Source: Plasmodium relictum (Eukaryota; Apicomplexa; Aconoidasida; Haemosporida; Plasmodiidae). From it: a stretch of 29,410 nucleotides of DNA. A program made the position numbers and the translations under genes. Position 1 is the first letter of the stretch; every line of letters begins with the position of its first letter. The stretch is taken from the NCBI RefSeq assembly GCF_900005765.1, contig NW_021628728.1, positions 1 to 29,410 on the forward strand, written 5' to 3'. The notes under the pieces are model-generated. The model searched no databases and was not told where the DNA came from. It worked only from the letters and a program-made list of their open reading frames with translations. This document shows, in pieces, positions 9,404 through 20,979 of this stretch.

Positions 9404-10142
9404 TTATGCATTATTTCTACGTGATATAAAATCATAGACACCGGAGATCATTAATGATAGAAACACAACCATCATAGAAATGAATAATAATTGTAATGAA
9501 ATTAAATCATTATGTGATACACCAGTAAATACATCTGATTTTTGAAGAACAAATAATATAATGAAAAGTAATGGATATATAGCTAATGAAAACGTTCCCG
9601 TATTGCAAAAAGAAAGGCTACATAAATTTAATTTACTTTTATCAGTTTTTTTTTTTTTATTATTTTCTTCAGGAATATGTATCTTAAACTCTTCGCATTT
9701 TTCTACACATTTTTCTAATGGATTTCTCTTTTCATTTTCATTTTCATTTTCTTCTCCATCCAATCCATTTACTCTATTATCATCTGTGTCATCTAACAGA
9801 CGAACTTTTGATCCATTCGTATTTTCTCCAAAGAGTTTCCTATGTTCTGATAAGATTCTTTTAACTTCTAAATATTGTGATCTTTCTAAATTACATTTAT
9901 TATTTAAAAATATACTATAATTACTCTAAAAAAAAATAATTCATAATATTAAAAAAAGTGCCTTCTTTTATTAATAAAAATTTTATTGAAAATAAATAAT
10001 ATGAAATAATTAAAAAATACATATATTTTAAGATGTTTTATCTTATTACATTAATTGAACATTGTAATATCCAGATTAAAAAGGTGAATACAAAAAATTT
10101 AAAAAAAGAGAATATATTAATTTTCTGTGTTCTATAGAACAT
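9404..10142 (-). CDS. Exported protein, two exons, PEXEL motif and two membrane segments
   Basis: Exon 1 is 10050-10142 (31 codons) and encodes a hydrophobic signal-like segment (FKFFVFTFLIWILQC). The intron is 9926-10049 (124 bp, GT...AG, phase 0). Exon 2 is 9404-9925, giving 204 aa in total. RILSE at residues 54-58 fits the RxLxE PEXEL export motif cleaved in the ER, at the usual distance from the signal. The middle is charged (EEN/EK-rich, a KKKK run, four Cys). Two membrane segments follow, at about 142-159 and 172-196, joined by a short loop TGVSHNDLI. This plan resembles the subtelomeric two-exon exported families with two C-terminal TMs (such as fam-l/fam-m in P. malariae), but I cannot assign the family. 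Function unknown. The reading frame is intact. Confidence 0.82.
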
Positions 10143-11243
10143 TTTTAAAAGTACTATATTTATAACAATTAAGAATTTATCTGTGTGAACTATCTCAAAA
10201 ATATCCAACAATATTCGAAATAATATTACTATTCCTTTTCGCTATTTATATTTTTAAAATTGAGAGATTCTCTTTAATTAAAAAATTGCTATTTGCTTTT
10301 TGTTTTTCTTCTCTATTTTTAACTCTATAAATTTATCTATTATTATATGCAACTACTATTACAAAATTTTAAATAAAATCAAACATATGAATTTTATAAT
10401 AAACAAAAAGTTAAAATGAAAATATTTATTCTTAAAAACATTTTATTTCATCTTTAATTTTAAAGTATTTATAAAAAACATATTCGGGACCAAATATTAT
10501 TATCAAGCATTTAAACATTTCATAAAATCTAATAGAACACAATCAAAAAATTAATTTTATATGCATAATATTTCAATAAACATATGAACCATAGATAAAT
10601 CCACTAAGTAATGGATTTATTAAAGGCATCTTTATCAAAAAAAATACTCACATTAAAAAAAAGTGATTTTATTATCTTTTTACTAAGAAGGATATAATTA
10701 TTTTATTTTTTTTTTTTTTTTACATTTTGATGATTTTTTTTTTTCTAGTGTATATATGAAATAAAGATAATGGACCTTCTTATTTTATTGAAAGTTAACT
10801 GTAGGATTATTAGTAGTAATAAGAGGTAAAATATTTCTGTTTACAGTAGTTAAGTTTTTGATAAAAAATATTATATAAATTACATCATTAAATGCATGTA
10901 TATATTGATTATTTTAACTTTAATAAAAATTCCTACTAATTTTTATTAAACTATATAAATAGTATATTAATTAGGTATTAAAAATTATAAAGTGTTTAGT
11001 TTATTATTATTATTGGGATTTTAAATAGTCACATGTAATAAGCTATTTATTTTATGTTATGTGATATTATTGTATAAGAATAATATATCATCTATAATAA
11101 ATAACTTTACATCTATTAATATTAGCAGAAGACACTCTCCATCTTCTTTATTAAATAGTTTTTTTAACACTTTATAAAAGTTTTTAAAGTAACAATAAAT
11201 TTATTAAAACTTAACAATAAGCAAAATTTTTTCTTTTTATAAC
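10143..11243. other. AT-rich 5' flank of the exported-protein gene
   Basis: No coding sequence is seen. About 600 bp next to the start codon (10143-10740) is alignable to 13816-14440, upstream of the paralogue. Shared blocks include the stretch reading CTATTATATGCAA and the 'TCCACTAA...CTCACATTAAAAAA' region. It probably holds the promoter. The rest (10741-11243) is AT-rich with nothing recognisable. Confidence 0.6.
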
Positions 11244-11808
11244 TGATTTATTAAATGAGTGTTCCAAAACTTTGCTAAAGCATTGAACACACAAATTAAT
11301 AAAGAGCACATATAAATAAGTATACTGATTTTTGCTATATAAATAAGTAAATTTATATAAATAATATTCAATTTAGTTATACATCTTTTTATTGCTTCAG
11401 AAGCATTAATTTACTTTAACAAATGTAAACGTTATTTTTTATTAAAAATTTAAATCCTCTTTTAAATTATTATGAAAAATTATTTAATTACAACAAGTAA
11501 CAAACTTAATTTAGAATTATTTAACTAATTTTAAGACCAAAACCAAATGTAACAAAATAATATACTTTTTTTTTATTTTAAATAAAGTTTTTTGTCTTTT
11601 CTTCAAAAAAAAAAAAAAAACAAAAAAAATAATTCTATATTTTTTTTTAAAACTGAAAAATACAATAAAAAGAATAAAATAAAAAAAAAATAGTAATATA
11701 TTTTTTTTTTTTTGTTTTAAATCTATAGTTAGCACACTGTTAATTTGTATCTTCCTGACTTTAAAGCCAAATTCTTTATTATAAAAAGTTAATATCTTTT
11801 ATTAACCA
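11244..11808 (-). repeat. Divergent LTR (F)
   Basis: It begins TGATTTATTAAATGAG and ends TTATTAACCA (565 bp). The terminal stem-loop is preserved with changed bases (GTGTTC 11259-11264 pairing GAACAC 11285-11290). No target duplication is found: the right end runs straight into another LTR fragment. Confidence 0.78.
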
Positions 11809-12388
11809 GGCATTGAACAAATTAATAAAGAGCATGTAAAGATATCTCTACTAATTTTAATTATTGAAATAATTTTATTTATGCTAATAATATGTAAATT
11901 TTATACACGTAATATTAACATTTGATCAAATATCCTTTTAGAGGTATAAACTTTAATAAAAAAATACCATTATTTTTAATTATATATTTAATCCTCACCA
12001 AAATTATTTACAATATAAAACAATTTAATAAAATAAACAAGTAAATATAATTATAGTTAGTTATTTCTTGAATAAGTAAAAATTAAATATTGATAAAAAC
12101 GAAATCATTTTTGTTTCTTTTTTTAAATTTCTAACTTAATTTTATTATTGTTTAAAAATTAACTTTATTTGGCAATAAAAATTTTAAAAAAATGTTAAGT
12201 CATACATTATATATTTATCATTAAAAAAGTTAAATTCTTTTTTTTTTAATTAATAAAGATAAATTTAACAAAATTAATACATAAAAAAAAAAATAGGTCA
12301 CATTTTTAACTACTGAGCATATGACTAATTTCCATGCATACAACTAATAATTATATTACAAAAGATTAATAATATCTTTTATAAGCCA
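11809..12388 (-). repeat. 5'-truncated divergent LTR (G)
   Basis: It starts inside the LTR (GGCATTGAACAAATTAATAAAGAGC) and ends AAAAGATTAATAATATC followed by TTTTATAAGCCA, a decayed form of the usual terminus. Its first ~40 bp are missing at the fusion to LTR F. Confidence 0.6.
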
Positions 12389-13030
12389 AGTAGAGCAAAA
12401 ATATTACTAAAGACTATACAAAGAGATTTTTACATATTTTATTTATTATTATATTAATTATTATAAAAATTTTTTAACCATTTATAAATTTATTTATAAA
12501 TTATATTAAATAATATAAAACAAAATTTATCATATTTTAAAAATATGTTTCTTTTATATATTTATTTAATTTATTGTTAACTTATCACTATATACTACAT
12601 AGTCATTATCATTCGCAAAATCATAGCCTTTACATCCTTTCAAGAAAAAAAAATTAATAAATTATATGTTTTCTTAATAAAATACAATAAATAAAATAGG
12701 AAAAAAAATCATTCATTTACATATATACCTATATTTTTTTCTTGTATACATACTAATAATGTAATATAAATTCTTTCGTAAACACCTTACAGACAAAATT
12801 AAACATTCAAGTACTTTCATTTACTTCTTAATAATAATATAAATAAGTTAGTAATGCCATTTAATGATTAAATACTAAACAAAAAAACTTGAGCATTTTT
12901 TTTTAAATTTTGACATTAAAATATACCTTTATTATAAGGATTATTTTTGAATCCACAAAAATATTAAATAAATAAAACCAAATTTATAATGTACATTTTT
13001 CTATAACACAATTTATATTAAAACAGATAT
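12389..13030. other. AT-rich spacer and 3' flank of exported gene 2
   Basis: It starts with a faint LTR-like piece (GTAGAGC... then GAGATTTTTACATATTTTA, similar to 22190-22210). No gene is seen. The last ~20 bp (TATATTAAAACAGATATTTA) match the 3' flank of the first exported gene at about 9388-9407. Confidence 0.5.
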
Positions 13031-13815
13031 TTACTTAATTCTAGGATGTAAAGCATCAAATACAGATGAGAGTAAGTACATAACAACTGTAAGCATGATA
13101 GAAATCATCATTAAAATTATCGTAATTAAATCATTATCGGTTATGCCAGTAATTATTTTCAGTCTATGAAGAACATATAATGAAGGTAATAAAACAGAAG
13201 TTAAAAGAGTGAAAGCCAATCCCAAAATACAAAAAGTAGGGTTACACATGCGACGTATTGTATTTCTATTATCTATTTGTACAGGTACTGCCAGAAAGCA
13301 TTCTGTATTTCTTTCCCTATTTGTATCAATAAAATTATTTATCTGTTCATTCTGTTCATCTACATGTACGCGTACTTCACATACTGGATTGTGCTCTCTT
13401 GCTTGTTCTTGTCGCTCCTGTTGTTGATCTTCTACATCTGCTGTTTCTGTATCATCTGTGTCATCAAGCAGATGCACTTTTGATCCACTATTACTTCCTC
13501 CAAATAGTTTCCTATGTTCTGATAAGATTCTTTTGACTTCTAAATATTTTGATCTTTCTAAATTGCATATATCATTTAAAAATCTACTAGAATTACTCTA
13601 AAAAAAAAATAATTCATAATATTAAAAAAAGTGCCTTCTTTTATCAATAAAAATTTTATTGAAAATAAATAATATGAAATAATTAAAAAATACATATATT
13701 TTAATATATTTAATTTTTTTACATTAATTGAACATTGTAATATCCAAATTAAAAGGGTGAATACAAAAAATTTAAAAAAAGAGAATATAATTATTTTCTG
13801 TGTTCTATAGAACAT
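13031..13815 (-). CDS. Exported protein, paralogue of the 9404-10142 gene
   Basis: Exon 1 is 13723-13815 (31 codons, hydrophobic FKFFVFTLLIWILQC). The intron is 13598-13722 (125 bp, GT...AG, phase 0). Exon 2 is 13031-13597, giving 219 aa. PEXEL RILSE lies at residues 54-58. The middle is Gln/Glu/Asp-rich (a QQQERQEQ stretch), unlike the Asn/Lys-rich middle of the first gene. Membrane segments lie at about 153-174 and 188-211, with loop TGITDNDLI between them. Exon 1, the intron, the PEXEL neighbourhood (LERSxYLEVKRILSEHRKLFG) and the flanks are close to the other copy, while the middle is not alignable. Probably exported to the host erythrocyte; role unknown. Confidence 0.83.
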
Positions 13816-14446
13816 TTTTAAAAATACTACATTTACAACAATTAAAAATTTATCTATATATTAATTGTCTCTAGAATATCCAGTAATATTCAAAATAATA
13901 TTGTTATTTCTTTTCGTTATTAATATTTTTAAAATTAAGAGAATTTCTTTCAATAAAAAATTGTTTTTATTATTTTTTTGCTTTTTTTTTTTTTATATTT
14001 CTAATGTATAAATTTATCTATTATTATATGCAATTATGATTCCCAAATTTTAAATAAAATAAAACATAAAATTTTGTAATAAATAAAAGGTTGAAAGAAA
14101 TTTTCTTTAAAATTTTATCTCATCTATAATTTTAAAGTACACATAAAAATAGTATTGGATAATAAAAAAATACTATAGATTCGTTAAGCACGTAATATGA
14201 TGAAACAATATATATCTAAAAGATTAGTTTTTCATGCAAAAATTAGATAAAAAATACACATTATAGTTATGTCCACTAAAAAGATATCGATATCATTACT
14301 AAATAAAAGGATATCCTTTACTAAAGATACCTCCACTAAAAAAATATTCACATTAAAAAAAAAAAATTTTTATTATTTTTTTATTACGAATGATATAATT
14401 TTTTTCCTGTAATTATACCATTTTCTCTAATATATATATAACATAG
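13816..14446. other. 5' flank of exported gene 2
   Basis: AT-rich, no gene. It aligns with 10143-10740 upstream of the paralogue, so it is part of one duplicated unit and the likely promoter region. It contains short direct repeats around TCCACTAAAAA (14270-14345). Confidence 0.6.
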
Positions 14447-14918
14447 TGATTTATTAATTGTTTAATGACTTTTTTAGAGTATTGAACAAATATATTAATA
14501 GAGCAAATAGAGATGCCTCTTCTAATTTTATTTATTGTAAATATATATTTATGCGACGAATATTCCAATATTATGCATATGGTTTACATTGCTCTATAAT
14601 TAATTTTTCGGATATATTTATTTACTTCAATAAAAATATATTTTTTTTAAAAAAAATTAAAATACTTATTCATAATGTAAAAATATTTTAACTAAAACAT
14701 GAAAATAAATTTAAATTATATATAATAGCAATATTTCGAAGATAAGTATATATAGATATCAATAAAAATAAAATCTTTATTGTTTTTCTAACTTAGAATT
14801 AAAAATTTTCATTACTCAAAAAATATTTCTATTTGGCAACAAAAATTTTATAACAATTCCATTTAAAATCTTTTTATGCACTAAAAGAAAAAAGAAATAA
14901 ATTTTTTTTTTTAATTAA
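14447..14918 (-). repeat. LTR H, divergent, 3'-truncated
   Basis: It begins TGATTTATTAATTGTTTAATGAC and runs through LTR-like interior to the T-run at about 14900. The TTATTAACCA end is missing, and the next LTR start follows directly. Confidence 0.6.
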
Positions 14919-15007
14919 TGATTTATTAATTAGATGTTCAATGACTTTTCAAGAGTATTAAAAAAATAAAGAGCATGCATAACTAAATATACTAATTTTT
15001 AGAGTAC
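14919..15007 (-). repeat. LTR fragment I (first ~89 bp)
   Basis: TGATTTATTAATTAGATG begins a minus-sense LTR that is cut at TTTTTAGAGTAC, where a plus-sense LTR starts. Only the U5-side end remains. Confidence 0.65.
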
Positions 15008-15597
15008 TGTTTAGTAAAAGATGTTATTAGCCTTTTATAATGCATGAAGTTTACTAGTTAGTACAAGTAAACCATACAATGACTCTAATTAGATAAATAT
15101 ATATATAAATATATATTTTTTTTGTTTATTTTATTCTTTATATATTTTTATAATTATTAAAAAAAAAAATATTTAATAAATTTTTTTTTTGGGAGTTAAT
15201 TTTTAATTGAAAAATAAAAATTAATGAATAAAAAGTAACTATAAGAAAACTTATTTCTTTTAATAAACAAAAAGTATAATGTTGGTGCTATACTCGATAT
15301 GTGTATTTCGAAACGGCGAATAACTTAAAATTTAATCTTTTGTTATAATTATATTTACGTTTTTAAACTAAAAGAATATACTCCTTTATAAATAAGTATA
15401 AACTTGTCAAAGTTAATATATATCTGTTAAACAATATAGAATTACTTAATTCTAATAAAATGTTATATATTATAAATATTTCTATATATAATAAAAACAA
15501 GTATATACACTAAAAATCTATTTAGTTATGCATGCTCTTTATTAGTTTGTTTGTTTAATACTCTAGCAAAATTATTACATAGGTAATTAATAAATCA
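15008..15597 (+). repeat. LTR J abutting the integrase of element 2
   Basis: It starts TGTTTAGTAAAAGATG (drifted from TGGTTAATAA) and ends GTAATTAATAAATCA at 15597. The integrase of element 2 is cut right there. The left and right flanks do not share a 5-bp duplication, so the junction probably arose by recombination or deletion. Confidence 0.75.
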
Positions 15598-16060
15598 CTT
15601 GTGGGTAATATGTACTGGTATGATATACTTTTATCTGTAATTCATTAATAATATAATCTTTAAATTCTTGATTCATATATATTGAACCTCGATCTGTTAA
15701 AATACTTCTGGGGCATCCAAATATAGGGGCCCATGTATTTCTTATAATATTTATTGCATCCTTAGATGTAGGAGCTTTATCTGTCACATTTGTTAACATA
15801 AAATGCGAATAATGGTCAATTGCTACTTGTATATAATATTCTTTATCTTTCCAAGTTCTAGGACCTATAATATCTAATGATATCATATCAAATATATTAG
15901 GTTTTGATAATGCTTGATTTACATTTGGTTTAAATCTTTTATTATACATTATTTGACATATTAAACAATTTGAAATATATTCTTCAATTTCTCTATTGAT
16001 ATTAGGCCATCAAAAGTGTTTCTAAATTATCTCTAATGTTTTATTTACTTCACAATTCCC
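15598..16060 (-). pseudogene. Integrase of element 2, truncated before the catalytic Glu
   Basis: It keeps SLDIIGP and LTDRGS (the first two acidic residues) but ends at TYYPQ where LTR J begins, so the Glu of the DDE triad is absent. The zinc-binding domain carries the same TAG and TGA stops as element 1 (about 16008-16025). Over about 400 bp it is nearly identical to 1440-1860, much closer than gag or RT. Confidence 0.88.
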
Positions 16061-16119
16061 TGTAAACTTACTACTATGAAATCAATGCATTAAATGATTT
16101 CTATATTTTTCTGGTATAT

Positions 16120-16900
16120 ATAGTTTTCCTGTTCTATAGTGGACTGGAAATTCATTCTTCCATACTACATCTCTTGGTATGTTGTTCTTATTTTTCCTAA
16201 CTTTATCATCGATTTCTTGACAAGGTGGGATATCATAAACATCTTCATATTCTTCTTAAGGTTTATTATAACACAATACCATATAATTTGGAAGATCATT
16301 ATCATCTTCTATGGATCTAGTAATCCAATCAACTAAACTATTTTGTACCTCTTCAATATGTTCAATTTCTAAATTAAGTTCAGAAAATCTCAATTTCCAC
16401 CAATACAGTTTTTCAGTATTGATTGAATCCATTCCAATTAAACTTTTACAATCAGTTTTGATTAATGCCTTTGATCCTTTAATGTAACAATTAAATTCAA
16501 GCTACCACTATAGCAAATAAATCTTATTCAACTGTACTCCATTTCCATTGAATATCATTTAATTTCTTATATGTATAATGGATAAAATTAGTTTCACCAG
16601 TATCATTATTTATCTGAGTCATTACAGCTCCTATAGCATAATATGAAGCATCAATATAAATAGTATACGGTTTTCCTAACTCGGAAAATGAAATATAAGT
16701 TATTTCAGCCATTTTATTCTTAATTTACTGAAATGCTAGTGAATTTTCTTCATTCTATTCACACTTTTTCTTTTTAGTTAATAAAAGAACTAATTTAGAA
16801 GTCCAATTTGAAAAGTCTCTTATATAATTCCTATAATAATTAGCAGCTCCTAGAAAAGATTTTAATTGTTTCTTTGATTTAGGTCTTTCTGCTTTAATAA
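16120..16900 (-). pseudogene. RNase H / connection region of element 2
   Basis: 16524-16712 encodes KPYTIYIDASYYAIGAVMTQ, in which the D of YIDAS is the first catalytic Asp of gypsy-type RNase H, and then HYTYKKLND. The downstream piece has CKSLIGMDSINTEKLYWWKLRFSEL. 16755-16900 includes KKQLKSFLGAANYYRNYI, the RT connection motif. Stops and frameshifts separate the pieces. Confidence 0.82.
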
Positions 16901-17704
16901 TTGTTTCTATTTTATCTAATGAAGGCCTTATCTCTTCTCTATCTATTACTTGCACTAGATATATAATAATTGTTTTATACAACTCACACTTTTCTATGTT
17001 TATTCCAAGATTATTGTCTATTAGAGATTTATAAATTCTTTTTAAAAGCTTGCATTCATTTATAGTTTTTGTTAAAATAATGATATCAATATACACAAAT
17101 ACATAATTTTCTTGAATTAATTAGATGAAAATATTTTCCATTATTTTTTGAAATTGTGTAGAACTTGTTCTCAATCCAAATAGTAACAAGTTAAACTCAA
17201 ATGTCCCAATTTTGGGATCCATGAAACTTGTAAAATGCTTACTATTCCCTTCTAATACAATATTCCAAAAGGAATTTTTTAAATATATTCTTGAAAACTA
17301 TTTATACCATGAAATGTTTGAAATATGTGTCTCATATGAGGAATAATATATGAATCATCTAATATAAATTTATTTAGATAATAATAGCATATAGTGGTTC
17401 TCCATTGTCCATCATTCTTCCGTACAATTACAATAGGTGAAGTTCATTATGAATTAATAACTTTACTTAAAACATTCAATTGTAACATTTCATCTACTTT
17501 ATGATGTAATATTGTCAACATTTCCCCACTTAATGGTCTAGTAATATAACGAAGGACTTTTTCTCTTATCTCAATAGAAACATTACATTTATAGTTAGGT
17601 TTCATATTTATATTCTCTAAAAGTTTAACCTTTTCTAACAAAGTTTTCATTTTATTTTTATCCTTCTGATCATTTAAATCAGATTTATTGATAAAAATTT
17701 TCAT
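16901..17704 (-). pseudogene. Reverse transcriptase of element 2, catalytic box damaged
   Basis: The N-terminal piece at 17447-17704 matches the RT N-terminus of element 1 (KSDLNDQKDKxKMKTLLEK). The catalytic box near 17085-17096 reads YIDIIILTK where element 1 has YIDDIIILTK: a three-base deletion has removed one of the two metal-binding aspartates. Stops and frameshifts occur around 17100-17440. Not functional. Confidence 0.85.
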
Positions 17705-17716
17705 GGCTTCTTGATT

Positions 17717-18060
17717 TTACTTCACTTTTTTTTCTGTATTTTCGACTTTAACTTCCATGACATATGCATGCCTCTCATCTTCATCATTAATAGAATTCAC
17801 TAATTGTTTTCGTATCGTAACACTAAGTAAAATAATTGGTTTATCTTTTTCAATTATTACAAACCTTATAATTGTTCTGTCATTAGAGAGCATTTTTACC
17901 ACAAACTTTTTATATTTTCTTGCATGATTACGAAAAAATAATCCTCCACTTGCAAATGTTGGAATTGATAAATCAGGTTTTATATTTCATTTTTTTGAGG
18001 TGTAAGTTGATATCGTACTTACATCTGCTCCTGTGTCCAGTAAAATATATATTTCTTTTC
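17717..18060 (-). pseudogene. Protease region of element 2
   Basis: Near 18030 the translation gives ILLDTGADVSTISTYT, the D-T-G-A aspartic protease box. 17717-17902 covers the C-terminal part (RFVIIEKDKPIILLSVTIRKQL). A stop follows the box within the domain. The lysine-rich linker upstream, 18060-18368, also has stops. Confidence 0.78.
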
Positions 18061-18368
18061 CACTAACTTCAACTAATCGTTTTCTACACATCTCACAATT
18101 TTCATTATCTTCATAAAACTCAATTCTCTTAACAGTAGATATATGTCCTTTTGATTTTTCTGAATAATCATTTTTTTTATACTCTTTTTATAATTCATCT
18201 TTTTCACTTATCTTATGAATTATGTTCCTTTTTCTAGTGAAATCTTCATCATTTTCCTAAATTTGTTTTTCTTTGTACCCTTCCTTTTACTCTATCCTTT
18301 TGTTTTGTAATATATTCCATATGTTTATCAAGATACTTTTGCATTTGACAAATCCTCTGTGCATTAAT

Positions 18369-19318
18369 TTAATTTTTTAATATTTTAACACGTATATCAT
18401 ATTTTTTATTTGTTATTATTCCTTTAATTTCACCTTCATCACCTCTCAATACTTTATTTTTGCATATCTTCGCTAAGCGTCTTATTATGTTACAAATTTC
18501 ACATTTTTCCTTAAGGTGTATGTAATCTTTCTTTAAGTGGCCCTGTTCTACACAACAGTAACATTTAATATATGCTTTATTCTCAATTCTATTGGATCCT
18601 CCAATATTCCTACGTTTTAAAGAGTATACTTCAACTGCTGGATTTAAAGTTTTAGTAACCACCTTATTTTCTTATTTTAATGCATAGAGCATAGATTCCA
18701 TTAATGATATGTCTTTTGGAAAATTACTAGGTAATGCAGTTAAATACTCCGTGGAATGAAGCCTAAATGTTTTCCATATATCCTTCAAGGAGAAACATCT
18801 CTCTTTTCCAAAGCATAAATAATTAACTAACAACATACAATTCGTGTTAAATGATTTTATGGCCTCAGACATGTTCAACTCCCTTTTTGCAATAATTATA
18901 TTTTGTAATTTCACCTTTCATTACTATCAATAAACAATAATCCAGCTATTTTTACCTTTAATTGTAACATATTTATTATTTTATAATTTTTTGTTATATT
19001 GGTTATTTTTTTGGAATAAATTCTTCATAACAGCAATTTCATTATCACATATGTTTCCATTTTTGTTAACATTTTCATATCTACTAAATCCTCAAAAAGT
19101 TCAAATTATCTAAAATAATTTATCATTGACTTATAATTTTGGTGGTCTATGTAATACCTTGACTTTATTAAGTTCTTCCTTTTTTATGTTAAACACATAG
19201 GACTCACTGATATTTACCATCTCTTCAAATATATCTAATCAAAATTTATAATGTTTTCTTTCATATTGGATTTTTGATAATCCAAAGGGGTTTTGTTTGC
19301 GTCGGTTTCAAATTTCAT
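18369..19318 (-). pseudogene. gag of element 2, with zinc knuckles
   Basis: A start ATG at 19316-19318 (MKFETDANKTP...) lies 15 bases inside the LTR end. Fragments follow at 18672-18914 (capsid-like, including SEAIKSFNTNC and SLKDIW, aligned to element 1) and 18369-18662. The last holds CYCCVEQGHLKKDY, a zinc knuckle whose final Cys is Tyr. A second knuckle-like CEICNIIRRLAKIC lacks the His. Several stops lie at 18915-19260. Confidence 0.72.
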
Positions 19319-19333
19319 ACTATTGCCTCCAAT
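19319..19333 (-). promoter_or_regulatory. Candidate primer-binding site / leader of element 2
   Basis: ATTGGAGGCAATAGT on the minus strand lies between the LTR end and the gag ATG. It aligns with ATTGGCACA plus the following bases in element 1. TGG sits two bases in. The leader is very short, so primer binding and the gag start nearly overlap. Confidence 0.4.
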
Positions 19334-19990
19334 TATTTTATTAATTGGATGCTTTAAAATTTTACTAGCATATTAAACAAACAAATTAATAAAGAGTATG
19401 TATAACTGTATATACTAATTTTTAGAGTATATAATTATTTTTAAATTATACAAATATTTATCACAAATAGCATTTAATTAGAGTAAGCAATTTTATATTG
19501 CTTAAAAAACTTATATCTACTTTGACAAATGTATACTTTTTTAAAAAGAATAGGCATACTCTTTTAATTTGAAAATGTATAAAAATAATTTATAACAAAT
19601 AACAAAGTTAAAATTTAAGTTATTCGCTGCTATTTAAAAATATACAAATTGAGCATAACACAAGCATTATACATTTTATTTATTAAAAAAAATTAAAAAG
19701 TTTTCTTATAGTAATTATTCATGTATTAATTTTTTAAATTTAAACTAAAAATTCAGTTCTTTTTTCCATTTTAAAAAAAAAAAAAAACTCCAAAGAAAGA
19801 AAAATCATTTTTTTTTTTTTTTTTTATATTTATAAGCATATATCAGAATAAAATAAACAAAAATTAAAAATATATCTATTTATTTTTTTTTTATTTTTTT
19901 TAACTAGTATCAGTGCATGGGTAAGCTTGTAGTTTCCTTAGTATACTGACTTTATATATTATAAAAGGTTAAAAACATCTTTTATTAACT
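19334..19990 (-). repeat. 5' LTR of element 2 (LTR K)
   Basis: It starts TATTTTATTAATTGGATG (TG drifted to TA) next to gag and ends TTTTATTAACT (about 657 bp). It contains one copy of the GTGCATGG tail block at 19912-19922. Confidence 0.8.
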
Positions 19991-20370
19991 ACATATATAA
20001 CATTTAATTTGAATTAAGAAACTCTAGCTTAACAAACATGCATTTACTTCGACAAATGTATATTTATTTACAAAAAATAAGTATATTCTTTTAATTTAGA
20101 AACGCACACATATAAATTATAACAAAAAATTAAATTTTAAGTTATTCATTGTTATTTAGAAATATTACAAATTGAATATGATACAAGAATTATATTCTTT
20201 ATTCATTAAAAGAAAGTTCTTTTATAATTCCTTCTCATACGTTTTTATATTTTAAATAAAAGTTAATTCTTTCTTTTTTGTTTAAATAACAAAAAATTAA
20301 AATTTTTTTTTTAATAATTACAAAGATATATAAAGAATAAAATAAACATAAAAAAAATATAGCTAAATAT
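19991..20370 (-). repeat. LTR interior, left arm of a large palindrome
   Basis: It corresponds to the LTR interior from the ATAACATTTAATTTGAATTAAG block onward, minus-sense, lacking both LTR ends. Its reverse complement matches 20385-20760. Confidence 0.7.
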
Positions 20371-20879
20371 ATATTCTTTTTATTTATTTTATTCTTTATA
20401 TATATATATAAAAAAATATATTTTTTAATTTTTTTTTTTTTGTTTAAATAAAAAAAAGGAATTAATTTTTATTTAAAATATAAAAATTAACGCATGAGAA
20501 GGAACTACAAAAAAACTTTCTTTTAATGAATAAAAAATATAATGCTTGTGTCCTATTCAATTTGTATATTTTTAAATAACAGCGAATAACTAAAAATTAG
20601 ACTTTGTTATTTATTACAATTTAATTTTTGTACGTTTCTAAATTAAAAGAATATGCTTTTCGTTATAAATAAGTATACATTTGTCAAAGTAAGCATAAGT
20701 CTGCTCAGCAATATACAATTGTTTACTCTAATTAAATGTTATTTATGATAAATATTTTTATATATAATATAAAAATAATTATATACTCTAAAAATCAGTA
20801 TATACAGTTATATATACTCTTTATTAATTTGTTTGTTTAATACGCTAGCAAAGTCATTGGACAGACAATTAATAAATCA
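20371..20879 (+). repeat. LTR, right arm of the palindrome
   Basis: A plus-sense LTR lacking its U3 start but ending properly in GACAATTAATAAATCA at 20879. The stem-loop near the end keeps pairing through G-U wobble (GTTTAAT with ATTGGAC). Confidence 0.75.
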
Positions 20880-20979
20880 ATAAGCTTTAGTAATATCAAT
20901 TACCATATTATATGGCTGATATTTATAAAATGAATACATAAATAAATTTATCAGATTAATATTATAATTATGCTATAAA

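Larger units (their letters stand above)
15598..19990 (-). mobile_element. Ty3/gypsy-type retrotransposon, element 2 (decayed, lacks 3' end)
   Basis: The minus-strand order is 5' LTR (19334-19990), gag, protease, RT, RNase H, and integrase cut at 15598. It is homologous throughout to element 1 but more decayed in gag-RT, with many stops and frameshifts. No LTR is nested inside it. The integrase C-terminus, pol tail and 3' LTR are gone. Confidence 0.88.

Noticed and set aside
9561-9920. 119-codon plus-strand ORF
   Set aside because: It is antisense to exon 2 of the exported-protein gene, which has splice sites, a PEXEL motif and a paralogue.
13209-13483. Two overlapping Cys-rich plus-strand ORFs
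   Set aside because: Shadow of exon 2 of the second exported gene on the other strand.
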